A stretch of DNA of 64,000 nucleotides from Tubulanus polymorphus (GCF_964204645.1 NC_134032.1:3560916-3624915); one strand, 5' to 3'. Counted from the first letter of the stretch, positions 46,582 through 58,937 are shown. A program made the numbers and translations. The notes: a model not told the origin generated them from the sequence alone.

Positions 46582-47902
46582 ATGGGGAAATATGACAATT
46601 GCTGTTTTTGTGAAAACGCAAGAAATTATCCGTTCTCAGAGATAAAAAAACCTCATGTAGATGGAAAATTGATATATTACGACATTGTTCGACGCAATGA
46701 TCCAACATTTGTGAATCACTGTAAAACCGCACTAGAAAAAATGGGTAAGCAGCTAACAGTGACGTCGAAGGTCTGCTCAAATCATTTCATCGATGGGAGG
46801 CCGACCGATATCAACCCTTATCCATACGTTACAAACGAGGAACAAAATATGCCAAAGAAGCGAAAAAATAGAGATTGTTCACGTTCGGTGATTAGTAAGA
46901 CGACGACAACGCAGCCGATATATACGGGTGTTGCGGTAGACGGTTCAGGTGATGGGAACACGATGAGCCTGACATCGTGCGTCGCATTTGACGCAGATGA
47001 CGCGGGATGTTGACGTAAAGTTTTTTACCGGTTTCGATAATCGGGCAACTTTGAAAACTATTTTTAATTTCTTGTCTGAAAAAGCTGCCTGTATGGTTTA
47101 TTGGAAAGGTGGTCAAACAAGAGAAACTCTGTCGAACAATAAGATGGGTAGAAGGAGAAAACTAATCCTCGAAGATGAATATTTCATGGTTTTGATGCGT
47201 TTACGTCTGGGGTTATTGGTTCGTGATTTATCGCACCGCTTCAACGTATCAATTTCTGCCGTTAGCTCGATATTTTCAACGTGGATACGTCTAATGAGGC
47301 TTGAATTATCATGTATCATTATCTGGCCTTCAAAGAATCAAACCAAAGCTCTTCTACCAGCTGCATTTGTTCAGTTTTATCCGCATACAAGGTGTATCGT
47401 GGACCGCACTGAAATTTCTATTGAAACGCCAACAGCGCTCGACCTACAAGCAGCTACTTGGAGCGACTACAAACATTCTAATACGATACAGTTTTTGATT
47501 GCCATTACTCCAAATGGATTGATATCGTACGTTTCGCCTTGCTACGGAGGTCGTGCTAGTGATAAATATATATTCACTGATTGCGGTATTCTCGACTTCA
47601 TTGAACCACACAACGAAATAATGGCCGACCGAGGTTTCAAAGTTCAGGAAATTTTAATGTCAAGACACGCAACGTTAGCAATCCCCCCGAGCGTTTATCA
47701 TAATGCACAGATGACCAACGATTCAGTGAAAACTACATCCCGAATTGCAAACGTCCGGATATATGTTGAGCAAGCTATAGGGCGGATGAAGAATTTCAGA
47801 ATTTTAAAGAATACGCTGGAGGTCAAAACCGTTCCTTTAATGGATGATGTAGTTATTGTTTGCGCGGCAATATCAAATCTCAAGCGCGCACTTTGCTCTT
47901 AA
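46582..47902 (+). pseudogene. THAP-DDE Harbinger/ISL2EU-type transposase (one frameshift)
   Basis: ATG 46582 directly follows an acceptor (TTTATTTACAG). A THAP-type C2CH zinc finger (CCFC... to VCSNHF, residues about 7-72) is followed by a linker and, from about 47010, a DDE_Tnp_4 domain in the +1 frame. The catalytic acids lie in CIVDRTEI, GGRASDKYI and VEQAIGRMKN. The two frames overlap at 46988-47013; a single-base change in GACGCGGGATG breaks an otherwise complete ~440-residue protein. The enzyme would cut and paste DNA through the terminal repeats; I could not find those. An AATAAA (48016) and a 12-bp inverted repeat follow the stop. Confidence 0.85.
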
Positions 47903-48013
47903 ATTAAGGATCATGTTGTTATTAATTAATTTTTGAAACAATATCTGTTTGTACTAATTCAATAATTACTATGAATAATTTTATGATAAACTGTGTTAAT
48001 TTAATTCTACCTA

Positions 48014-48050
48014 AAAATAAAGTTATTTAATAATAAATAATAACTTTATT
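48014..48050. terminator. Hairpin with polyadenylation signals on both strands
   Basis: AATAAAGTTATT pairs with AATAACTTTATT around a 9-nt AT loop; AATAAA is read from both strands. It is about 110 bp past the transposase stop and plausibly its 3' processing region. Confidence 0.5.
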
Positions 48051-50394
48051 TCGAATAGGCTTATTAATTAGGCCTGGCCTATTAACTGTTAGGCCCTACT
48101 GTAAATATTTATTAGCTGTGAATTGTATATCGAATTATAAATTTTAGCGTTGAAATTGGTTTTCAAAGGATTTGGTTTCCTTAACCTTAATTAAATAATA
48201 AAACATTTTTATTTTCAACACATTTGTTTGGTTTTATGGCCATAAAAAATCCCATGTTTGATACATGTACCGTACACGTATGTCTATCCCGGATCCGGCT
48301 CGTATTGCCTTGCTCCAACTATAAGTTCAGATTAATCTAAAATCAGTCATGATTCAAAAGTTCCTAATTCTCTCTCTTGGAAATGGCTGGTTGAATACCC
48401 AGTGACGGCATCGTAAAATAGAACTGTGGTACCGGTACCCGGCAGTTAAAACTGACCCCGCTGGGACGTTAGATTTAGCTAAATGAAATAGACATTCGGG
48501 CCAGCGGTGCACTTAGATCACTCATAACACTAAAGTTAAATTGAATTGAATATATTTTGGCCTTTACGGCTTCCCATAGTCACTCTCCTAGGAGCGCCAC
48601 TGCATTTGAACTTTGAACTAAAATGGTTGGCAGCCGCTCGAAATATACGCACATTTCGCGAAACAATAGGATATTTCTCAGGCCTACGGATGCGATAAGG
48701 TAAGTCTATAGCACCCTAAGAATGATAATAACACACTGATTATAAATCAGTTGCTCGATACTTACCTCAAATGATCATTAAGTCGTAGATGAAGATTCAA
48801 TCGTCTTTTACTAGGTGATTGTTAAGCGCCATCTAGTGGTCATTGGCAACCCCGAGAAAAATGGCGTTAGAGATAACGAAATTCTCTATTATGCTCGTGT
48901 ATTTTCTAAGTGTAAAACAGGGTGGTCTACTTTTTCGCCCGGGAGGCTGAATCGGTGATGATTTAGTTGGAAATGGGTTCGTATTGAGAGTTTTCATTTG
49001 TTAGTTTTTGGTTCGAAGAATGAGAACCTAAGCTATCGTCAAGTTTCTGTCATGAAGTCACGTGACAAGATTTTTTTTCAGATTGAGTGATACGCCATAA
49101 TGAAATAGGTCCACATATGTAATTCGCTTGTCTAAAGAATATTATAATTATCATGATTGATATATTCAAATACACTTACTCTGAATAATATCATTTTCTA
49201 AAGAGGGTGGCTGAATATTGGTTATACAGCCACCCAGCCATCATTACATCTACTCGCGCATAAATACACCATCAATGGCGAGCCTGTTAAAAAGCGCCAG
49301 TACCCGTACGTTCAGCCATACACACGTTGATGCCGACACCGGCTTCCACTTCAAAAGTTAAGAACAAAAATATTAGAAATATTTGTGATCCGATTTACAC
49401 CAAATAAACCTTTAAAGTAAGGTACTTAGCATCGGATATTGTGCCGAAAATTCTAGATTGATACACTACGTAGTTTTTCAAGTAAGCGCATTTTTAGTGT
49501 AAACCAATTATGTTGATTGACAGGCAGCCTCAGCTGCGCGCCTCATTTTATCGTCGACATCAGATGTAAACAATAACATTGCAACATTACCACGTGCGCA
49601 ATGCAACGGAAAACAAATTGAATTTCTCTAATGGAATATCAATTTCTTTTCATATTTTGCCTTTCTTTTATGTGATTTATAATTTGTACATCGGACTTTG
49701 CTTCTTCGAACCCCAGGACTTTGAAGTCCTCTTGTTTGTGTGAAGGTTTAACTTTCATTTACCTCGTCACTTACCTCATTTCATTTACAAATCTTATATG
49801 GCCGATGGGTAAAACACAAAAATGAGCAAACGTGTTGTAACAATTATATAATGTTATAATCCTACAGCTATGTTATAATCCTTTAGCTACGTACAGGGAG
49901 GTTCAATGTGCTCTAAATCTTTATATAGGCTCTTTATCTTTGTATATTTGGTAAAAAGTTGATTAGACATGTTTAGCTCGGTTATTAGGAATGTGTTTAA
50001 TTGTGAAATACAAATTTAAAAAATTAATTTGCCAATGACCTTTAATTAAACATGACTGCACGATGGCTGCAGTATCGGGAGATGCTGCAGTAATAGAGGG
50101 GCAGTATCATGCTACCAGTTCAATGAGGACTCTACGTTCAACTGTGGCAAGGATTCCACTTTTGGCAACCGAAGACCCACCAGGTTCGCTAGTGCGCATT
50201 CAGACAAAATCTCCGGGAATTCTTCTCAGATTCACCTAAAATCTATCCAATTTCTAAAATTTGTCCTAAAAGATGATAGGATGACCGTCAAATCAGGTAA
50301 CCGTAAGTCACTGTCTTGGCGAAAACAGCCAAGTCTGAAAATCTAGGACACTTAGTTTTAGTAACCAATACGTTTTTCAGCAGCTATTTTCAAT
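48051..50394. other. Intergenic, no supported gene
   Basis: No domain-bearing frame. Donor-like GTAAGT words on the minus strand near 48766 and 49775 lack matching exons. Contains a CTCF-like motif at 48826. Confidence 0.35.
48826..48839 (-). promoter_or_regulatory. CTCF-like motif
   Basis: Minus strand reads CCACTAGATGGCGC, an exact fit to CCASYAGRKGGC. Confidence 0.45.
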
Positions 50395-50408
50395 GCACTA
50401 GATGGCGC
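50395..50408 (+). promoter_or_regulatory. CTCF-like motif
   Basis: GCACTAGATGGCGC, one mismatch to the core; same core as 48826 and 62787. Confidence 0.35.
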
Positions 50409-50429
50409 TATCTGAGGGGCCATAGGACA

Positions 50430-50677
50430 AATTAGCTAAATTCATTAAGACCGGCTTAGATGTATATAGATCCCTCCAATAGTATTTATAGTATTGTAAA
50501 TAGTCGATCTACATATATTTTCTTATCCTTCATTCTCTAAATTCTAATCACTTCAGCGTTGTTTTGTAAATATTCGTATACACATGTGTAATAGTTTTTA
50601 CTCAAAATACCATGGAAATGGTTGGAGTGTAAATAGAATCGTAATCGTAATCGTAATCGTAGGAACCTTGATATAAC
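50430..50677 (+). mobile_element. 5'-truncated non-LTR element, 3' end only
   Basis: ATAGATCCCTCCA through ATGGAAATGGTTGGAGTG matches the 3' end of the RT element at 19.35-19.62 kb, but the tail is a (CGTAAT)n run (50637-50662) instead of (TCTTA)n. Confidence 0.7.
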
Positions 50678-50679
50678 CC

Positions 50680-52100
50680 CTATGACGAGGCCAGTTATTG
50701 CACTGAGACTAGTTGACCCACAAATCTTCTCTTATGTTAAAAATTCAATGGCCGGTTTTATAAATAAGCATTTTCTTTTACCCGGGAAATTGAAAATAAA
50801 TAGAGTTACCCCCCGGGTTAGAGTTACCTGATACCAGTCTATAAAACCGGTATTATGTGTACGAGTAAGCAGGGGACTGCGTACATGCTGTTTCCACGCT
50901 ATGTTTGTGATATTCTAGGCCTGACTTTGGCAAAATATGATCTCTAGAAATCACAAAACCTACGACAACATGTTTAAAGATGCTGGGTAAAGAGACTTGT
51001 GCTCGGTATTTGACACGATGTTTACACCAAAACCAAACTGCACAAACGCTTATTTCAACTACGATCAAATCTCTTGATTTTATTTTGACATTGACGCGAA
51101 TACAAAATGACACATCACATATATCATTTTGTTTAAAATCTTCATCTTTTATATGTGTGCATGTACAACGCTCTTTTGAAGGGTCTATCTACTTGTATTT
51201 ACACAGACAATTGCTGAAATTAGATATTTGACAAACTAGTTATTTAGGTCTATTATCTTTAGGTCATACTTTCAAATGAAATCCATTTTCAATAAACCCG
51301 AATATATTCAACAGGCAATAACTATGATAACCGTTTTTGAATAGACTATTATTCTTCTAATGTAGGACAACAATTCTATTAAAACAGATAATGATAAGTC
51401 TGATAGATCTCGTTTTTGCATATTTTAGGAATTTGATAGTTCAAATAAGTTCATTTTCGATAAAAAAAACCAGGACGATCACAGTTTAAATGACGGATCT
51501 AAAAAACGTATTATGGGTACAAGGTATCTATCAATATAATTTTCAAGGAACCGCGGTACATGTTTGGTCGTAGCACATTTCAGATTTTCAGCCATCTGAT
51601 ACTACGGCTCAACCTAGAGCGACTGTGCTCAAATCTAGTACTAAGATCGCTAAAAGTCGATTAACTGCGATAACCGATGTTTGCCCTGGTGCCGATCTCT
51701 TTGCCCGACTATATATACATTCTGACTGCTGTTGCTGCTGGTAACTGGCAGCCAGTTAACGGTGACATAAAATAATGTCAGATAAAATCGCGTACTTATA
51801 GTGTGATTCGAAGCTAACTCAGTGCATCGATTGGTCTGGTGCCTTGTCCGAAACCGGGTATCCCAACTGGAAAACCCAGTTACTATTTATAGTGAAAGTG
51901 AATAAATTCCATGTTTTTAAAAAATTCCGCGATATCGTCATTCCGAGATATGACAACACTGCGATCTCGGGCCTCCTACAGCGCAGAAACTTCGTAGATA
52001 AGGACGCATGAAAAGAAAATCCTTCCCTTCTTCCACGTTCGGATAATTCTACATGTAATCGGAATTTAACCAATACACGCATGAAAACTCACACAAAACT
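50680..52100. other. Intergenic, no supported gene
   Basis: A TATA-like CTATATATAC near 51709 is followed within 35 bp by CTGCTG|GTAACT, but I could not build a gene from it. Confidence 0.3.
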
Positions 52101-52114
52101 GATCGAAAGGAAAC

Positions 52115-52206
52115 CATTTTTGTAAATATGTATGTGTAATATTTTTTCCTCCATATGTATGAAGTGTAGATAAAATCATAACTGTAATCGTAATCGTAAT
52201 CCTAAG
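52115..52206 (+). mobile_element. Second truncated non-LTR 3' end
   Basis: TTTTGTAAATATGTATGTGTAAT followed by a TCGTAATCGTAATC tail, as at 50430-50677 but shorter. Confidence 0.5.
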
Positions 52207-52300
52207 GGTAATTTATTGTAGAACCTTTCCCTTGTCGACGATAAGGAAATCCTATAGTTCAGAAAAATTCCGATAGATGGCGAGCCCCAGAAACACAATA

Positions 52301-52524
52301 TCGCGGTAGTTCAGTGAGATAAGGCGTGATGCTGTTGTATCAATTATCAGTGCTGATTGACAAGTGAGTTCGAGTCCTGTTGGTTGCTTACAGTTTGCGG
52401 ACAACACTTCAAAGGTCATGGTCGCATCGTGAGGTTAAATGAGTAATCCAATAAAGGGTTAGTCTTAAGAAACCAAGATCCAAGCGACGTAAACTCAAAA
52501 CAAAAAAACAAACAAACAAACAAA
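52301..52524 (+). mobile_element. tRNA-derived SINE with (CAAA)n tail
   Basis: Head GCGGTAGTTCAGTGAGAT (A-box region) and GAGTTCGAGTCCTG (B box, 52364-52377), a body of about 120 bp, then a 3' tail AAAACAAAAAAACAAACAAA (from 52497). A complete-looking copy. Confidence 0.75.
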
Positions 52525-53110
52525 TGTTTAGCTCATCATCTCTGTCAGTACTGTTGACGACATTCAAAATACTTTCGAGGAAGTCAAAACTCGAGGAAGG
52601 GGATCTAACTTACCGTAGACATATCCAAACGCACCACGATAACTTGGCGGCATCGAAAGGAGAAAAGTGAAAGTACCTACCTTATCATTTTTATAAATAT
52701 TAAAACGTCGAAATCGCCTGGATTCCATTCTTAAATTTATGCTAATCTTGTTTTCTACTAATTTTCAAATATCATTTGATTTGTGAATACAAAAAGATAT
52801 TTATGATAATAGTCGATATCATGTCATGACGGACAATATTTCTAAAATGGAGTTTCGACACTACCCATGAAAAATCTTTGGTTCGATGATGTCATTTTTG
52901 AAGACAGTTGCTTATAGTCAGTTGATTTAATGTTGTTCCCAATCACGCCTAACCACACCGGGTTCGGTTCTACATATGGTTGAGATTGAGTCAAAAACAT
53001 CGAAAATGGATTAACGCTCGATTCAAACTCAACTGACTCGCTGTGGAACTGGATCGTGATGACAAACTTTGGAACTCTTTCCAATGAAAACTGTGGAACT
53101 AGATGCGTTG
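52525..53110. other. No supported gene
   Basis: A minus-strand GTAAGT at 52613-52608 follows a short in-frame PPSYRGAFGYVY stretch; too little to call an exon. From 53040 onward short ~38-bp repeats of a TGTGGAACT-containing unit begin. Confidence 0.3.
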
Positions 53111-53114
53111 ACAA

Positions 53115-53591
53115 TCATCGAAACTGAGTCCACTGACAAAGTGTGGAACTCCGTCCAATGACAAACTGTGGAGCTTGATCGCTTTCACCAACGTTTGTGC
53201 TACTGGACCGGTGGAGACACCTACCGTCAGGTTTAGAGCTGCTACTGTGAGTTTTATACTGTAAGAAGTGAACAGTCACTGGTTGAGCTGAACCATCACA
53301 ATCACGCCTTTCACTAACAGTACTGAGCAGAGCTCTTGAACACATCAGATCTTTATTGTCAGCCCATATAACATGCGTGTCATGGAGATTTCGCACTTCT
53401 TGGAGACACTGTTTAGGTACCTTCTTTCCTCCTGGTTGTTTTGATAAGGCGTCCAGATCATCGGGACAAACGGTTTTCGTACGATGCTGGATGTGGCTGT
53501 CACCTACAATGTACAGAGTGCAGACACCAGGCTTTAGAGTAAGCAATATAGCAACGTGAATACGACCTTCGAACAGGGTCGCCTGAAACAT
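53115..53591 (-). CDS. Open frame with SGNH-like start, unrecognised
   Basis: 158 residues; CTLYIVGDSHIQH (about residues 24-36) resembles block I of SGNH hydrolases, but blocks III and V are not seen. The frame opens right after TGGATGTTTCAG, a good minus-strand acceptor at 53577. The other frame from that acceptor has the phase needed to follow the PAN-like exon at 57218-56973 (ending at a GTGACA donor), so part of it may instead be an exon of that gene. Its 3' end overlaps the short TGTGGAACT repeats. Confidence 0.25.
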   Translation of the reverse strand: MFQATLFEGRIHVAILLTLKPGVCTLYIVGDSHIQHRTKTVCPDDLDALSKQPGGKKVPKQCLQEVRNLHDTHVIWADNKDLMCSRALLSTVSERRDCDGSAQPVTVHFLQYKTHSSSSKPDGRCLHRSSSTNVGESDQAPQFVIGRSSTLCQWTQFR

Positions 53592-54129
53592 CCAGCAGAC
53601 GAAACTGTGAACATTACGAATGATGGATTTAAGGGGTGTGGTCTAGGAGGTCCGGGAAGCGATCGTTCAAACCTGTATCCTCTCGGATATTTCAACCTTT
53701 CAGGTGTATTTCATCAAAACTATGTTCGTTACACTGAGCGCTGAACCACGCGGAGCTCCGATAGAGGCCTTCGACACGGCTGTTTCAGCCGAGAAATCTC
53801 CGTCTTTTCTCTTCTCTAACCTTGCTTCGCGATTTTTCTACAATCCCCCCATCCCCGAGCCGGAGGAGAACAGACCAAATGATTTATGTATGTGGATTAA
53901 TATATGACGGTATGTGGCGCCACCTACATAAGCGGCGGCAGAAGTAAAATCTATCCATCAAAATTGTCGAAATGCAGAAGAACCGCTCAAAATATCAACG
54001 TAAATAATATGATATGCTGACCGTCAAATGCCGACACCATCTCGGAACGTTAAAAATCGCTGTATGTTACTGAATTGAATCTGCAATCTGTGATCAAAGG
54101 AAGGATATAACTTCCTAACAAAAAAAAAC

Positions 54130-56966
54130 AAGATGGCGGCGCCCAGTAAGTGCAATACGAAAGACCTGCGTGAACTATTCCTATTATTGTTTCGATGGCG
54201 TTTGTCCATTTTCGTTTTGTATCGCTTGCTCGAACTACATTTTGTAGCTTTTCGATCCCAGTTCGAAATTAACACGCGAATGTTCCCTGGATAGTTACGA
54301 TCGATATTATTATTGCCGTCCGAAAACCAACTGCGAATCAGATCGCTACAATCGAAACAACTATCGCGGGAACGCAAAACATCGTAGTCGTGTGATAATC
54401 GTCGGCGACTCAAATCTGAAATACATTAACGAGGAGCGATTCGTAAGGGATAGTGCCGTCGTGGATAAAGTTACTGCCTTCACTATAAATGAAGCAAACG
54501 GAACAATAGACAACATACGTGTATACCCGGAATGTATAATTCTACATATCGGAACCAATGGCATCAGGAATACAGGCAACGCCGACCGATGTGTGGCCGC
54601 AATGATAAGACTGGTGAATATTATCAAGAGTAAATTTAGTAACTCGAAATAGGTGCTATCCCTCATACCGCCCCGCTTTGATAACCGTCATCTGAATATG
54701 CAATGTCATCTCTTCAATGCCACCATTAAATCAATTGCATCTCACGACGCGGGAGTAACCATCTGTAGACCCAACAATTTTAAAGTATATACATATCCCA
54801 TACTAGACCCGGAGCCTTTTTTGATCATTTTAAGAATATCTATTCCGATAAAAACTGCCCCATCCAAAACGATCTAGTAAACGACGATAGCCCTTCGTTA
54901 TAGCGTGTTTACTGAATTAGTGAGGATGAAATAACTAAGGCAGCCCTGAAATAAAAAAAATAACAAGTCTCCGGGCCTTGAAATTCTGTAGTATGGTATT
55001 AAATATCTAATCGGCCCTGTAACTAAGCTATTCAATCTTATCTCCTCAGGCGGCCATTTCCAGGAAAAGTGGGCAAAAGGAATAATTTTCCCAATTCATA
55101 AAAATTGAGATAAAAACAACCCAGATAATTTCAGTGGCAAAACGTTAAATAGATGTTTAAGCAGACTATTCTCTGCAGTTCTCAATGCAAGGATACTTGC
55201 ATTCCTACAACATTGGAACATAATTGCAAACAATCAGATTTATGCCAAAAGGTCGGAGGAAAGGTCACCTGTTCACTCTTAAAAGACTAATAGAAATGAA
55301 ATTGTCAACATTGAAAAATGTGTATGTATGCATTTGATTCTGTGTGGCATGAAGGACTAATGAACAAGATAAAAGATCTACAATTCGGAGAAAGGTTGAC
55401 TGGGATAATCGATAACATGTACTCGAAACTATCTTCCTGTGTTAAGATAAATCATTCCCAGATATCCACCGCCTTCAAATGCTCCACAGGGGTACAACAA
55501 GGGACTATTTTGAGCCCTCTTCTATTTAAAATATATGTCAATGACATAACATCATTCCGATGAAAGTTGTGATCCAGTCTCACTCGGGGATACCTTCCTA
55601 AATATCTTCTGTATGCCAATGACCTAGTCATTGTGTCAAACAGCAAAGAAGGTTTGCAGAAATGCTTAGACAAGTTCGGTAACTACTGTAAAAAATGGAA
55701 GCTGCGTGTCAACAAAAAAAAAGAGCGAAGCAATCGTCTTTAACAAAAAAGGCCAGGTACCATTTAATGTTGACTTCTATAAAGATGGCCGGACTGTTGG
55801 GATCGTTAGGAAATTTAAATATCTCGATTTAATTATTACTGCATCAGGCTCATATCAAAGAGCAAAAGAAGAAATTTTTCAATTCTGCCAATAGAGCCAT
55901 GTCTGCTTTATTAAAATTGACCGGAACTCAAAATTGTGCACCGGATGTGGCCCTCAGGCTATTTGATAATTTAGTGACACCAATTTTACTGTACGGATGT
56001 GAAGTCTGGCTACAAACCACACAGCGGCTAAAAAGATAACTAGAACAGGAATATTTAAAGAAATCAATGAAAAGGCGAAACAGCTGATCACTTAAATAAA
56101 CAAATTCTGTAAATTTATACTTCATGTAAATAGGAGGGCCACTAATTTGGCCGTAGCTGGGGTGTTAGGCAGGTACCCACTGTATATAAATGCCTGTGTC
56201 ATAATCATACATTTTTGGAATCACATGTAAATGTAGCGAAACCAGCACTTTAATATTACTCTTAAAGATATTCATTCAGGTAGAAGTGACTGGAACGCTT
56301 TCCTCAAAGCTATCCTTACAGTTACGCAATTAAATATCAGTGTAAATGTAAATAAGGTTCCGGATGAACTCTCATCATCGGTCAAGCATATCCTGAGAGA
56401 GAGATTTGAAGTATTTTGGAAAGAGAAAATCAACAAATTCAATAAATTGGAATGTTACCGTAAAATCAAAATAAATTTCTGCATGGAGCATACCTTTTAT
56501 TAAATATATGCCCAGTAAAAAATTAGCTATTTCAAAATTACGAATTAGTGCACACCGCTTAAAAGTTGAAACGGGCAGGTATACAGGAATGCCTAGGGAA
56601 GAACGTCTGTGCACTATATGTCAAACAATCGACGATGAATTTCATCTCATTATCAACTGTACCAAACACAGTACGATCGGAACAATTAATGGAAAACCTA
56701 GATCATTTCAGAATATAAATATGCAACGAACGAAATAAAATTCATCATGATTATGACATGAAAAAATGGCTCAGAGTCTAGGAAAGTTTATTCACGAAAC
56801 TACCTAAATATAGAACACCTGACAATTTATATAATATTAACTGTTTTTGTATGATACATTTCATATTATATTTTGATAATGTTGTTTTCTTTTCTTTATT
56901 GTATAGTAGTGTATATAAAACGTTACGGCACAATAAAAATGTTATTGAATTGAATTGAATTGTATT
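54130..56966 (+). mobile_element. Decayed non-LTR element with SGNH and RT domains
   Basis: From left to right: a basic R/Y/N-rich leader (54290-54390), an SGNH hydrolase start VIIVGDSNLKY (54390-54424) and ILHIGTNGIR (54537-54566), a linker, RT pieces (YAFDSVWHEG near 55325, STGVQQGTILSPLLFKIYVND near 55478-55540, YANDLVIVSNSKEG near 55610, an LLYGCEVW-like piece near 55985) and a C-terminal finger CTICQTIDDEFHLIINC (56611-56661). It ends AATAAAAATGTTATTGAATTGAA, a (TTGAA)n tail. YADD is YAND here. Numerous shifts. Same clade as the 11.4-19.6 kb RT by its terminal finger. Confidence 0.8.
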
Positions 56967-57252
56967 ACTTACCGCCTGTAGTTATGCGGGTGTATGTATT
57001 CGCGGCTGACTCAGAATGTTTCAATGTGGCGCACTGATGCTGGCGATGGTAACACTTCCGATATATTGTATTGTAGCTAAATTGACCACAATTATCGGCC
57101 GTTTCATCTTAGCATCTATGCGCGCAGTTTTCTAATGACATCGTTCCTTTCAGATCACCACCGCAGTGACCACCTTTTCTCAACACAGATTCCTCAACTT
57201 CGACCGCGCTTGAGCCACCTGCGAAAATCCAATGTATACGCTAAATATTTAT

Positions 57253-57318
57253 GTAATTGTTGGCCTGGTAGCAAGTCCCACGTGCGCGGAATTGGCGGTT
57301 CGAGTCCTTGATTATCAC
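57253..57318 (+). repeat. tRNA-like segment
   Basis: TTGGCCTGGTAGCAAGT (A-box-like) and GGCGGTTCGAGTCCTTG (B box) 30 bp apart, in the intron of the PAN-like gene. Likely a SINE head. Confidence 0.35.
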
Positions 57319-57439
57319 CATTTATTGTTAAATGTCCCGATAGATTTTGACGATGGAGGTGGCAGGCAGGTAAATAATAGACATTTCATTATAGAAGGCA
57401 AGCAGTTTAACTAGAGTGGTATAAGAGGTTTACACTAAT

Positions 57440-57730
57440 GAAACTCGGCTTTAGTTTACATTAATGAAACTCGAATCGTTTTTTGACGACATAAACTTGG
57501 TGAATTGATTCATATACAAATGCAAATTGAGACTAAAAAATAAAGATGACTTCAGTGAGGTGACTAATCCAAATGGCGATTTACCTAGGCCAAGTCGTTT
57601 TAGTTGAGATGAACATTTTTGACAATTTATAGCGAATTACACTTGGAGAATTGCATTACAAATACAAATTGGGACTCAAAAATAGAGATGGCTTCAGTAA
57701 TGTGACGACTTATAAAAATGACAACTGACA
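57440..57730 (+). repeat. Degenerate satellite, first block
   Basis: Units share a GGGACTMAAAAATAGAGATG-type block followed by GCTTCAGTAATGTGACGACT (57535 and 57668) and an ACACTTGG(T/A)(A/G)AATTG-type end. The same unit recurs many times at 60190-61260. Confidence 0.65.
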
Positions 57731-58250
57731 CTTGGTAAAGTGAATATTCAAACAATTTTAACAACGATTAAAGCTATTTGTGATGCATTTTTACTACATT
57801 TCGTTCGACCATGAATGCATTTTGACAGTTTATGGCAACATTTTAACCGTATGAATGTCTAGTTTCCAGGTTTGTTAAATTAATTTCTCAAATTTACAAC
57901 AATGCGAAATGGGAGCGATATATAACAAACAAAAAACTGTGGTCAGTTTTTGCCTGTATAAGATTCAGGGTACCCAACTTCGAAGTTCGTTATTTTCAAG
58001 AAATAGTTTTCGAAAAAAATTCACAAACATTTCAGAAACTGCATGTATGCCCCTTTCATTGAAATTATTGAAATTAAAAGATATCTCGCCTATTCCCCAT
58101 TTTATTGCTGCATAACTGCTACGAGTCATTGCGAGTTTCGGTAAGTCGTTTATATATGTCTTAAGAGTTGTATACATGAACTACAAGAAAGTTATAGCGC
58201 CATAGAAACCATTATTTTTCAAGTGTTGTATTGTATCTTACCAATAGAAA
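57731..58250. other. Intron of the PAN-like gene
   Basis: Overlapping 68-70-residue frames on both strands show no domain. Nothing else seen. Confidence 0.35.
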
Positions 58251-58688
58251 CTAACCTTCGAGAATCAGTTGAAGAACCAGCAGAACATGTTTCAATCTCA
58301 ACCACATGAAACCGCTGTCGAGCATTTTCAACCGTGGATATAGTGCGGGCAGACGCTCCACTCACGTCTTGAGATCACAAACAGTTCAAACTACACCATA
58401 TAGGATATCATAGGAGAATAGATCCTTTCGCCGAGTAGGAAATGAATCTAGAAACCAACAAAGAGGCGACCTACTTTCAGACTCGCTTCAGACAGTAAAT
58501 CAGGGGTCAGTTGCTCAAAACTTGGTTAAAGATAACGTCAAACGACGCTTCAAATTCACTTGATTCAAAATCAAATCATTTCTCATAATACGGTCATCCG
58601 TGTGCACTAATTCGAGAGCACATGAGAAGATAATTGCAACACAACTCTCAAGCCGCGGCTCGACAATATTTAAGAAAATAAGAAATAC

Positions 58689-58865
58689 ATGCTCGGAACT
58701 TCGAGGGGGACCCTGGTCTCTCGGGATCCACCGTCCCCATCCCCCGGCAGGGATTCGAACCTGATGGCATCGAGATTGCCACGGCACGAAGCCCTGCCAT
58801 AATCGACCGTGTGCGCAGATACATGCGCAGTTCAGTTGATGTGTTTTTTTAGCCAATCAGAAATC
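58689..58865 (-). mobile_element. tRNA-derived SINE, left arm of an inverted pair
   Basis: The minus strand reads CTGCGCATGTATCTGCGCAC, a CTTCGTGCCGTGGC A-box region, B box AGGTTCGAATCCC and a GACGGTGGATCCC end. The same ~175-bp element sits in the opposite orientation at 58938-59112. Confidence 0.75.
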
Positions 58866-58937
58866 CCGTTTTATTTTAGCCCGGGTTTTCCCATTTATAG
58901 TTCTTCCTTGAAATTTGCCTCAACGATTATACAACGA

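Larger units (their letters stand above)
56973..58325 (-). pseudogene. Secreted PAN/apple-like gene, two exons, one premature stop
   Basis: Exon 1 (58325-58256) encodes a signal peptide (MLDSGFMWLRLKHVLLVLQL, then ILE) and ends phase 1 at G|GTTAGT. Exon 2 (57218-56973) follows acceptor ATTTTCGCAG and ends phase 1 at GGCG|GTAAGT. The 1-1 exon has cysteines spaced as in PAN/apple modules: HCGGD, ENCAHRC, DNCGQFSY, RKCY and HQCA. One TAA (57111-57109) interrupts it between AHRC and DETADNC; both sides stay open in the same frame for 35 and 45 codons. I infer a nonsense mutation in a recent gene. Further exons would lie left of the non-LTR element at 54.1-57.0 kb. Confidence 0.6.

Noticed and set aside
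52608..52660. Minus-strand exon before GTAAGT
   Set aside because: A short open stretch with a consensus donor, but no convincing acceptor, neighbour exon or domain.
57109..57111. Reassigned code with TAA as glutamine (TAA also at 16431 and 18479 inside coding frames)
   Set aside because: The intact large receptor gene ends in TAA, and the other two cases are in decayed retroelements. Simple nonsense mutations explain all three.
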